DNA of 17,208 nucleotides from Cyclostephanos tholiformis (taxonomy: Eukaryota > Bacillariophyta > Thalassiosirophyceae > Thalassiosirales > Thalassiosiraceae): NCBI GenBank assembly GCA_036939975.1, contig JALLPB010000348.1:1-17208 (forward strand), read 5' to 3'. Each line of letters begins with the position of its first letter. Positions within the stretch are counted from its first letter, which is position 1. Shown piece after piece: positions 10,601 through 17,208 of the stretch. The notes beneath the pieces were generated by a model. That model saw only the letters and a list, made by a program, of their open reading frames with translations. It was not told where the DNA came from and did no database searches. Position numbers and translations under genes: made by a program.

Positions 10601-12755
10601 ACGGGGCCACGACGGCGTCGCGATTCTGGGGATTAGGGGGCACCGGACCCAATAGGAATGACAATCCCGTCCTGGATCCTACGTCCGCGGGAGACGACGT
10701 GTAATCGCCCAACGGACCGCGCTCGGCAACGATGGCCAGGGCGGCGTTGGGGATGGGCGGGCCGGCGAGGAGCGCCACCGAGTGTACTGAGGCGGTGCAG
10801 GATCTGAACGTCTTCTTCCATTTCTTCGTCGTCGAGATCGCCGTGGTCGTTTTCGACAACGATGGGGTGGTGGCGTCGGCGGTGGGAGGAGGATGAGGGG
10901 GGAGATCAAGAACCAACGACTCCACCTCCACCCCGTTGTCGAAGGGGCCGTCGAGGAGGGTACATTCCGCGAGTATGCCCATCCCACGCAGCCTACGTCG
11001 CTCCTGCTCGTCCGCGGGGTGAGTTCCCTTCCCCCCGCGATGATGATAATGGACGGATCCTGCGGCATTGTCGCCCACCGCGGATACGGGAGGCGCGATC
11101 GTCGTTGCGTCCAACGCGGGGAATCCAAGCTCCCCCCTCATCATCTCCTCGCCATTGACGCTCACGATCAATTCCGGACGACGCAAGTATGGATGCGTGT
11201 GCTGGATGGCGATCAGGCTCCACTCGTTTGCGGGAAGAGTGATGTTAGACGATACACCCCATCCGCCCAATGGCAGCGGCGGGGGATGGACTTCGCCCCC
11301 ACCTCTATGCCTACCTTCCTTTCTCCTCCCAGATGATGACGCGGCCTTCTTCTGACTTTGGGATTGAGTAGAAGCGGACGCTTGATCCAGCTGCTGCTGC
11401 TGCTGCTGCTGGAAGTGCTCCACGCTACCCAGGTGAGTGCCGCCACCGCCACTGCCCATGAAGCTGATGTTGATCGATTTCCTGGCGCTGCGCCTACTAG
11501 TCGTCCTCCTTTCCTTCTTACCATTTTCGACGGTATGATCATTGTCGTCGTCGACATCATCATCGCCCATGCCACCGTCATCACGGTCGCCGCCGCCGCC
11601 ACCACCACCGCATACGTTAGGTGCGACGTTGTCGTCTCCCCCCCCCCCGCTCGGATACAACCGCGACAGGATGGCATCGGCGTTATTATTCGGCAGGGTG
11701 TAGGCGGTGACTGTCGCAGTAAGCATCGTCGACACGATCCCTCCGACGTCGTCGACATGTTCAGTCGTCGTAGGCGCCTCGATCGCCCTCCACTGTCCCA
11801 GGATAGCACACACCCCCACCGACGACGCCCTGCTGTTATTATCACCGTTGTTGTTGCCGCGGTCGCCGTCGTCGAGACACGTCGCGAACCGGTACAAGAC
11901 CTGCCTCCGCGGCGGTCGTCGTGGTCGTCGACGCCGAGGACGACGACTATCGTCTCCGTTCGGCGGGGCGACATGGAGGGTCGGTCGGACCCACATCAAA
12001 ACCGAATACCCCTTGCGAAAAGTTTTGTGAAAGTCCAATCCGGGCAGGCGCAGACCACCCCCGCGCGGTACGCCTCCGTCTTCCGACGAAGGGACGGCCC
12101 TCGCCATCACAACTTTCCCTCCCGCGTCGACATCGTCATCGTCATCTTCCATCTCATCCATCTCATCCATCTCATCCTTCTCCATCCCCCCCTCCTCGGC
12201 GTTGGCATCGGCCATGATAAAATCATTATCTTTGTCATGGTCTTCTTCTGGATCGTCATCGTCGTCGTCCTCTTCATGAGAAGGAGGATGGAGATCCCAA
12301 TGCGATCCGACGCAGCCGTGCAGCAGCGACGGCGCCGTGGTCGACATTGTCGTCGACGATGATGATCCACTCCCCTCCCCCCCACCACCAATCGCGCCCG
12401 ATCGAAGCGCGTCGAGAAGCCTCGACACGACGTCCAACTTGCCCCGTCGACGCCCCTCGTTTCGAGAATTGCGCAGCATCGCCGTCGCGTGGGTCGGCGG
12501 CTTGTTGTCGTTGGTGTTCGGCATCCCGCCGTCCCTCGGCCGTGTAGGGGACGTCGTCGACTTGGCGCGGGAGGGGCCGACGACGACTTCGTCTTGGTCA
12601 GTCTGGGGGATGACAGAGATCAGGGTGCGCAATTCGCGGTGCAAGTGCTCGTGCAGAGAACGCTGTGCGGTCGATTTCGACGTCGGCCTCGATCTGGTGG
12701 GGGTGGTCGATGGCATGACGCACGGTGACATGTCGGTAGGTGCGGCGGCGTCCAT
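1620..12755 (-). CDS. Giant BEACH-domain protein (ConA-like, PH-BEACH, BEACH, WD40), eight exons
   Basis: Large BEACH proteins (LYST, neurobeachin/LRBA, WDFY3, Dictyostelium Lvs, plant SPIRRIG groups) are cytosolic scaffolds that control vesicle fusion, fission and the size of lysosome-like compartments. My exons are 12755-10445, 10381-8364, 8259-8060, 7982-5525, 5439-4862, 4756-3694, 3555-3130 and 3038-1620. They total 10,473 nt, or 3,490 residues plus stop, with phases agreeing at every junction. Approximate domains: acidic disordered N-terminus 1-235; ConA-like lectin domain 240-680 ([31 protein letters not shown]) interrupted by a disordered insert about 365-500; helical/armadillo-like middle (near 1017-1060 and onward); PH-BEACH about 2505-2640; BEACH about 2660-2950 ([35 protein letters not shown]); WD40 about 3020-3410 ([25 protein letters not shown]). 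There is no C-terminal FYVE finger, unlike WDFY3. The earlier in-frame codon at 12803 is TTG, so ATG 12755 is preferred. The ortholog group is not resolved, so I give no gene symbol. Confidence 0.92.
3039..3129 (-). other. Intron 7 of the BEACH gene (91 nt)
   Basis: Donor TGG|GTGAGT, acceptor TAATAATTCAG, phase 0. Joins MDAPLSYW to [19 protein letters not shown] at the BEACH/WD40 linker. Confidence 0.85.
3556..3693 (-). other. Intron 6 of the BEACH gene (138 nt), inside the BEACH domain
   Basis: Donor ATG|GTGCGT, acceptor ACGAGTAG, phase 0. A TACTAAC branch-point consensus lies at 3610-3616. It joins SPEKFVEVM to [20 protein letters not shown], which matches the BEACH family pattern of a Phe-Val helix followed by R-x-ALES and WIDLIFG; this fixes the boundary well. 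Confidence 0.88.
4757..4861 (-). other. Intron 5 of the BEACH gene (105 nt, GC-AG type)
   Basis: The only junction I could find that restores the PH-BEACH strand pattern uses a GC donor, AG|GCGAGC, with acceptor AACAATTGCAG and a GGCTAAT branch-like motif. Phase 2 fits. Joins CLHVKPDC to [17 protein letters not shown], the expected first strands of a PH-BEACH domain. Confidence 0.75.
5440..5524 (-). other. Intron 4 of the BEACH gene (85 nt)
   Basis: Donor CGG|GTAAGT, acceptor TCTATCAG. Phase 0. It joins NCLWER to [12 protein letters not shown], leading into [19 protein letters not shown] just before the PH-BEACH domain. Confidence 0.85.
7983..8059 (-). other. Intron 3 of the BEACH gene (77 nt)
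   Basis: Donor AG|GTGAGT, acceptor TTATGGAAAG. Phase 2. Joins SSREQEN to [13 protein letters not shown]. Without splicing the frame stops at the donor. Confidence 0.8.
8260..8363 (-). other. Intron 2 of the BEACH gene (104 nt)
   Basis: Donor GTGCGT after codon ACG, acceptor TTTATCTCCAG, with a GCTAAT branch-like motif upstream. Phase 0. Joins ...LLNFT to [10 protein letters not shown]. Confidence 0.85.
10382..10444 (-). other. Intron 1 of the BEACH gene (63 nt, stop-free, multiple of three)
   Basis: Donor GTAAGC, acceptor CTCATCTAG. By hand count 20 of 63 bases are G or C, far below the GC-rich exon before it. Splicing joins GTG G to TT CTT CAT (Val-Val-Leu-His). If retained, the frame stays open and adds 21 residues. 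Confidence 0.75.
11391..11411. repeat. (CTG)7 microsatellite in BEACH exon 1
   Basis: Seven CTG units on the plus strand read as seven CAG codons on the coding strand, giving a poly-Gln tract inside the disordered insert of the ConA-like domain. Confidence 0.95.
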
Positions 12756-13893
12756 TATGATGTGGGCACCTCGAACGATCGAAGCCCTCCCGTTCAATTT
12801 CAATATATAGTGCCGCAGGCCTTTCCCGCGCGCGACTCACTCGAGGAACGACACACCGTCGGGAAGAATTTCCAATGCCGGAGGAACGGCAATATTATTT
12901 ATTTACTACCAGCCGATCGGAATCCGGCGGCTGTGGTGGTGGTGGTGGGGGGGGGCGGTGCTTCTGGGTGTGTAATTAATAAAATGTTATGGTTGCGCCG
13001 CAAACAAGTATCCCTCCGGACTCCATCTCTCCCTCTCAAAAACACCTGGCTTTGTGACATAAGTAATTTTTTATTACCTATTTTTTGGATTCGGTCACTT
13101 GCCCCGATACGAAGCCATCATGAATTTTGTACAGGGTTCAACGTAGGAATAGTAGGCGACGAGGATGCGGGAGGATGGACTTGAAACCCATCGAGATGTG
13201 CTACCAAGCTGAGCATCCCTGCGTGCTTCTAATACAGTTGTTTCCGCCGAGGAAACAAACACCTAAACGAACGCCACTGCCAGCCCAGAGAGTATTGACC
13301 TTCATCTCCGTTGCTTCGACCGTGTGAGTTGTCAGGGTTTAGTAATTTAGTAATGTATTCAAAAATCATTCATGCCGGGGAGAAAATACATGATAGAAGC
13401 ACTATTATATTTATTACTTTTATGGTTTTTCATTGTCAGAAGCCTACCAAACCAAATATCAATAACAATATATTCAACTACTATCTGCCTGCCTAGAGTC
13501 TTAGCCGGGCTTCTTACCGAAAACTTTGCCTCGGATGATATTATTGTCTCGAAAAGACTTGTAAAAATCAGTCTTGGTTGACCTCACAGCCAATACCATC
13601 GTTGAACATCAGTAGGTGCGTTGCTGAACTGCTAGTAGTCACCAGCTGAGTTCGGTTTATGAATTCAAATTTTTCTCTTGACAGATTTAATCCTACAGAT
13701 CGCTCCTCGTCCGAGCGTAAGTACGCATTCCGAGTTACTTTATTTCACTAACCCACCTCATGGAAGAAGGACGCATGAGGCTAAACATGCCCCTTCGCAC
13801 CCAAACGAGGTAATGTTCGGTACCATAAACCCAGATTCCTGATCAGCCCCCTCCCCCCCCCCCGGAACGCAGCATGCACATAATTTACTGCGT
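12756..13893. other. Intergenic region between the BEACH and phosphoesterase-like genes
   Basis: This stretch should hold the promoter and 5' leader of the BEACH gene (left end) and the 3' flank of the phosphoesterase-like gene (right end, including a C11 run at 13853-13863). A G-rich run lies near 12944-12953. AT content rises between about 13330 and 13700. The only coding hint is the candidate spliced plus-strand unit listed separately. Confidence 0.6.
13175..13581 (+). CDS. Candidate small spliced gene, unknown function (weak)
   Basis: I do not recognise this product. An ATG at 13175 opens a frame to 13323, where a GTGAGT donor begins a possible 116-nt AT-rich intron ending at 13439 with a pyrimidine-rich acceptor (TTTTTCATTGTCAG). 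Joining the exons keeps one open frame to a TGA at 13579-13581, about 96 residues, starting MDLKPIEMCYQAEHPC and ending SDDIIVSKRLVKISLG. A second plausible 69-nt intron (13616-13684, donor GTGCGT, acceptor TTTTTCTCTTGACAG) and a GTAAGT donor at 13717 follow in the 3' flank. Several splice signals on one strand make a real transcript possible, but no domain is visible and chance is a serious alternative. It could also be a spliced non-coding RNA. Confidence 0.22.
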
Positions 13894-16162
13894 TCACTCA
13901 TCCTCGCGTTCCACGTTCGGTTCCCTCCTCTCGAACACAAACGTATCCGCGCCATCGCCCCCCTTGTTCTTCCTCTCCCTCACCACCACCTTCATCGGCG
14001 CCTCCACCCCCCGCTTCTCCAACTGAACCGCGCTGAAATTCACGGCCTCGTCGTATGGCGTGTATCGCTCGAACGACCCGCTCTTGTTTGCGTGCAAGTA
14101 AAGCACGGGCCTACCGATCTTGTTGAACTGCTCGAGCATGGGCCAGAAGTACTCCCCCTGGATGTCGCTCGGCGGGGCATGTCCGAATATGACCACGGCG
14201 TGATATCCTGACGATTCTCCCCCCCCCACGTGGTGCCCGTGGACATCGACCGCCCCGGTGCCGCCGGCGTCGTATCGCGTGAGCTTCTCCTTCGTCCACA
14301 AGACGTTGCGCTCGAGTCGCGACGTCACCTCCCCAGGCGACGTGATACCGTCGATCATGCTTATGCCGACGAAGAGCACGCCCTTGCGCAAGAACGCGAA
14401 GTTCCCGATCACGGCATCGTCGTGCTCGACTTGAAGTTCATGATCCCAGTGATCCTCGAGCTTGCCAAGATACGCCTTCCACCAGTCGAGTGATTGCGTC
14501 GACGATTCCTCCGATCCGCACGCAGCCCAATCCTTGTCCCCGGGTAGTACCAACACCGGCACCGGACTCTGTTTGAGCACGGCCGCGGCTCGCTCGAAGC
14601 CGTACTCCTTACACATGGACTCGTCGTCGCCGTTGGCGTTGCCAAGGTGCACGACGAAGTCGGCGCTCGCCGGCACGGCCTGGAGGTCTCGCGTTAGCTG
14701 CGCAATGTTTGAGAACTGGTACGGCTCGTCGGCGACGACGTAGAAGTTGACGTCCCCCGTCATCGCCGCGCCGTACGCATTTTTGGGATTGCCCCTATGT
14801 ACCAATACGCCCACGGCGATGCATAGGCCCGCGAAGAAGAGCAATCCACATCGCATTCGTCTACGACGTTGCATGGCCTTCTCCCTCTTGACCAAACTCT
14901 GCGTCGTGCCGTCGTGATTTAACTCGAGGTCGTCGCTCCACAACGTGCCCCTGACGTGCATCCACAATCCCATCACACTCCCCATCCCGAAACCCAAGCC
15001 GGGGGAGGACGATGACTTGGTATAATCTTCGTATTCCACGTGACTGCCGTCCATGGCGTATCCGCTCGACCTGTACATGCCGCGCGCGCTCTTCGTCTTC
15101 TCCCTAGACGAATGTAGCATGTCCATCTTCGCCAGCATGTGAGTCGAATCGAGACCACCAGTTATCGCCATTAGCTGCCGTTCGACGGAATACCTCGACG
15201 ACCACAGGGAGGGAGTGTCCTCGTTCGGCGAGGGGGGACGACGACGGCCGTCCTCGACGCCGACGCTCCCATCCCCCCCCTTTCTAACCCCCCCTCGAGA
15301 TGAGGGGGCATCGTCCTCGTCGTCGTGACTGTCGATCCCGAACGACCTGTCGTATGCTGACCCGGCCCCGAACTTGTCCAGACCGGCGATGCTCGCTATT
15401 CCGCCACCGCGTCGACCCTTGATGGCCTCGACCTCGTCGTCCTGCATCTCTCTCATGGCGAGTCCGCCCCCCCTCGTTCGGAATAGGGCCGTGGGTTTCG
15501 CGTTCTTGTTGGCCCAGTTATTGGGCGAATCCTGGAGGCAGCTATCGGCGAGGTGAAGCATCTTGAAGGCCTCGTTGCGGACCTTGTCGTGATCGGCGGT
15601 CGTCGGATGCATGTAAGGAGCGTCATCGACATCCCTCCCACCCCCCCCGTCCCTGCCCTTATTGTACAATAGGGACGACAAACGCGACTTGACGTAATCG
15701 GTCGTCCTCATTGTCACGCCATCATCATTGTCATCGCCATAGCCCGTCCCCGCGATGCCTCCCATGATCTCCGACGTCTTGCGCATCTCCATTGCCGCCC
15801 TACTACCATCGTAATTGACATCGCCATCATCATTGATATTACCGACCTTATCCGACGACGACGATGACGACGACGACGACGACGATGGGAACCGATCGCT
15901 CTCCTCGAGCACCGTGGCATTGGTGGTAATCTTATTCGCCAATCTCGTCGCCACTCCCGCCACGGCATTGGCAGTGGCCCTGCGGGACTCCTCCTCGAGG
16001 TCTTCCGTCTCGTACTGCGACCATCGGCCGTTCGTCGTCGTCGTCGTCGACGATGTCATCCCCTCCCCCCCCCCCGAGGGGGAGCGGCGGAATTCGTATG
16101 TGTCCTCGTAATCGTCGTGGACGAACGTGGAGGCGGACGTGGATTGAGTCGACGTCATCGAA

Positions 16163-16193
<31 letters not shown>

Positions 16194-16569
16194 TACGCCA
16201 CGGACGATCCTTGTTGACGCCGCCGCCGTCGTCGAATCCTCCCCCCCCCCCCCGCCTCGCCGGTTGGGCCATCCTAGCGCCGTGACGATCGTACGCCCCC
16301 TTGACGAGCGACGCCGGACCTCGATTGCCGACGACGCCGCCGCCGGCATTATCGCCGTCGTGATCATTCGTCGCGGCATTGGCGACGGTGCTGCCGTTGA
16401 TCCCGACCTTGGAATTGTGACGAATCACCACGCGGTGATTGTCGTTGTCGCCGTAATCCCGGGGACCAGCGACGCCCGCGCCCACGCCGAATCGGGATCG
16501 GGCGGATACGCGAGGAGTGCCCATGGCGCCGACCACGCCGTCGTCGGAATTCTTACCCCACTCGTTCAT
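13894..16569 (-). CDS. Membrane-anchored calcineurin-like phosphoesterase-fold protein, probably inactive
   Basis: Single-exon gene of 891 residues from the ATG at 16569. Residues 1-570 are mostly low-complexity: Ser tracts near 127-135 and 229-239 coded by TCG repeats, Gly runs near 107-111, many Asp. Quieter patches, such as 320-400 and 455-515, may be conserved. A basic stretch (KREKAMQRRRRMRC) precedes one hydrophobic segment at about 573-592, suggesting a type II protein with the C-terminus in the lumen or outside. Residues 605-885 resemble the calcineurin-like phosphoesterase group with GDxPY...HVGD...PGDNEW...GH...HGDGH motifs. Here these read VADEPY (612-617), HLGN (641-644), LPGDKDW (675-681), FGHAPP (795-800) and LHANKS (825-830). 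The first Asp and one His remain, but the bridging Asp, the Asn and the final His appear replaced, so hydrolysis is doubtful. The paired Cys (653, 684) remain. The substrate is unknown. Confidence 0.85.
15853..15886. repeat. GAC/TCG trinucleotide repeat coding a Ser tract
   Basis: An almost pure CGA-type repeat, with one GAT interruption, is read on the coding strand as TCG/TCA serine codons, giving about eleven Ser. It is length-variable DNA in a disordered part of the phosphoesterase-like protein. Confidence 0.85.
16165..16193. repeat. CGA/TCG trinucleotide repeat coding nine Ser
   Basis: A pure CGA repeat on the plus strand is read as TCG serine codons on the coding strand, near residues 127-135 of the phosphoesterase-like protein. 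Confidence 0.9.
16241..16253. repeat. C13 homopolymer inside coding sequence
   Basis: Thirteen C on the plus strand read as Gly codons on the coding strand (residues about 107-111). It is the longest of many C runs in the window and a place where a sequencing or replication slip would shift the frame; as given, the frame is intact. Confidence 0.9.
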
Positions 16570-17001
16570 GTTCTTATATTATATATATATTATTAGATTC
16601 TATTACTATCATCTATTATTTCATCTGCCTTCGGGGCGGACGCTCTCCCTCGTATTTTAATATCATTAAGGCACCATACCACTACCCCCCCCCTCATAGA
16701 AACAAAAGTGAACGAACGGATAGAGAATGGAGAGAACGAAAGCCGAATCATTTATTTTCTCAACGACTCTTGTTAAAAATATCATCCAACAGTTAGGAAT
16801 CAGTACGAGTTGACAATGTACTAGCTCCCATCCTAGGTTGATCACCTTGTGTAAATAGGTAATAGGTACCTAAATATAAAAAAAATACAGAAAAGACCGA
16901 GAAAAAGGACTCAAAAAATGGTCACGGGTGATCACGGATTATATAATATTTGTGTGTGTGACGGGGCCGTGGAGAGATACTGAACACCACAGACGACACG
17001 A
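16570..17001. promoter_or_regulatory. Likely promoter/5' leader of the phosphoesterase-like gene
   Basis: No supported gene. Right before the ATG at 16569 lies an alternating TA stretch at about 16577-16590 (minus-strand TATATATA), very close to the start codon, so it may be leader rather than a TATA box. A C9 run lies at 16685-16693. The rest is AT-rich without clear structure. Confidence 0.35.
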
Positions 17002-17208
17002 TCACGAGTCGACGCCATTGTTTTTTTTTTGTTCCTGGGATGGACGATGGTACGATAGCTTGGATCGACGCATTAGTTCTTCCTTGGGATTCAATAATTC
17101 AAAATAATTCAATCCTCTCTCCCATCTCTCCGACGCTTTTTTCCCGATCTCGTGACCAGCTACCCCCCCCCCATTCCCCCCCTCCTCCCATAACAATTTC
17201 TCACCTTT
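17002..17208 (-). CDS. Possible C-terminal exon of an unknown gene (partial, weak)
   Basis: A minus-strand frame is open from the window edge to a TGA at 17002-17004. The first visible part is Gly-rich because of C7 and C10 runs on the plus strand. The remainder, about 45 residues, looks less simple (ERGLNYFELLNPKEELMRRS) and is basic and polar. I recognise no family. The frame has no convincing start inside the window, so it could be a last exon or read-through from the right, or a chance open frame. Confidence 0.25.
   Translation of the reverse strand, partial: KGEKLLWEEGGNGGGVAGHEIGKKASERWERGLNYFELLNPKEELMRRSKLSYHRPSQEQKKNNGVDS

Noticed and set aside
11358..12362. 334-residue plus-strand open frame
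   Set aside because: It lies entirely antisense to BEACH exon 1, consists of Val/Ile/Arg/His-rich repeats from the GC-rich repeat codons and shows no domain. It is a shadow of the real exon.
12756..12803. Sixteen extra N-terminal codons for the BEACH protein
   Set aside because: The codon at 12801-12803 is TTG on the coding strand; no ATG lies in this extension, so the ATG at 12755 is the first usable start.
13160..13225. tRNA-like pattern on the minus strand (GCTCAGCTTGGTAGCA resembling a D-arm and GGTTTCAAGTCC resembling a T-arm)
   Set aside because: The A-box and B-box words are only about 28 bases apart, with no room for an anticodon arm, the T-arm word has an extra base and the acceptor ends pair imperfectly. 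At best a relic; it also overlaps the candidate plus-strand exon.
13758..13955. 65-residue minus-strand open frame with several Cys
   Set aside because: It overlaps the 3' end of the phosphoesterase-like gene in a different frame and crosses a C11 run; no motif supports it.
15815..16596. Plus-strand open frames with poly-Asp or poly-Arg tracts
   Set aside because: They are antisense to the phosphoesterase-like gene and their tracts are the same trinucleotide repeats read in another frame.
1..17208. CRISPR array, defence island or prokaryote-style operon
   Set aside because: No spaced direct repeats of array type, no ribosome-binding-site spacing and clear spliceosomal introns. The only ordered repeat array is the 21-bp palindrome block, which has three-base spacers.

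Overview
The window looks like nuclear DNA of a unicellular eukaryote, most likely a diatom or related stramenopile alga. The main gene is split by short introns of 63-138 nt with GT-AG (one GC-AG) borders. The proteins carry long Ser, Gly, Asp and Gln tracts typical of diatom nuclear genes. The phosphoesterase-like protein resembles a family I associate with heterokont algae. The organism assignment is inference; nothing in the window proves the taxon. Every confident gene lies on the minus strand.

Layout from left to right. Positions 1-761 hold the N-terminal part of a decayed transposon integrase-type ORF that runs off the left edge and is broken by two frameshifts. Positions 762-1619 are non-coding and contain a compact array of A/T-cored palindromes with an exact 21-bp period (1142-1228). 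Positions 1620-12755 hold one very large gene of eight exons. I reconstructed it by matching splice sites, codon phase and protein family; it encodes a giant BEACH-domain protein of about 3,490 residues: acidic N-terminus, ConA-like lectin domain, helical/armadillo-like middle, PH-BEACH, BEACH and WD40 repeats. Positions 12756-13893 are intergenic. A possible small spliced plus-strand transcription unit sits there (13175-13722, weak). Positions 13894-16569 hold an intron-less gene for an 891-residue protein. It has a long disordered N-terminal part, one membrane segment and a C-terminal calcineurin-like phosphoesterase fold whose metal-binding residues appear largely replaced. Positions 16570-17001 are its likely promoter region. 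17002-17208 may be the last exon of a further minus-strand gene.

How the genes relate: the BEACH protein is expected to be a cytosolic scaffold for membrane trafficking and the phosphoesterase-like protein is an endomembrane or surface protein. They are head-to-tail neighbours with separate transcription, and I see no evidence that they form one system. I did not find a defence system, CRISPR array or other prokaryote-style cluster. The most interesting items are the stop-free 63-nt intron, the GC-AG intron inside the PH domain, the 21-bp palindrome array, the apparent pseudo-phosphoesterase, the sharp compositional change inside the BEACH gene and the possible hidden plus-strand spliced gene.
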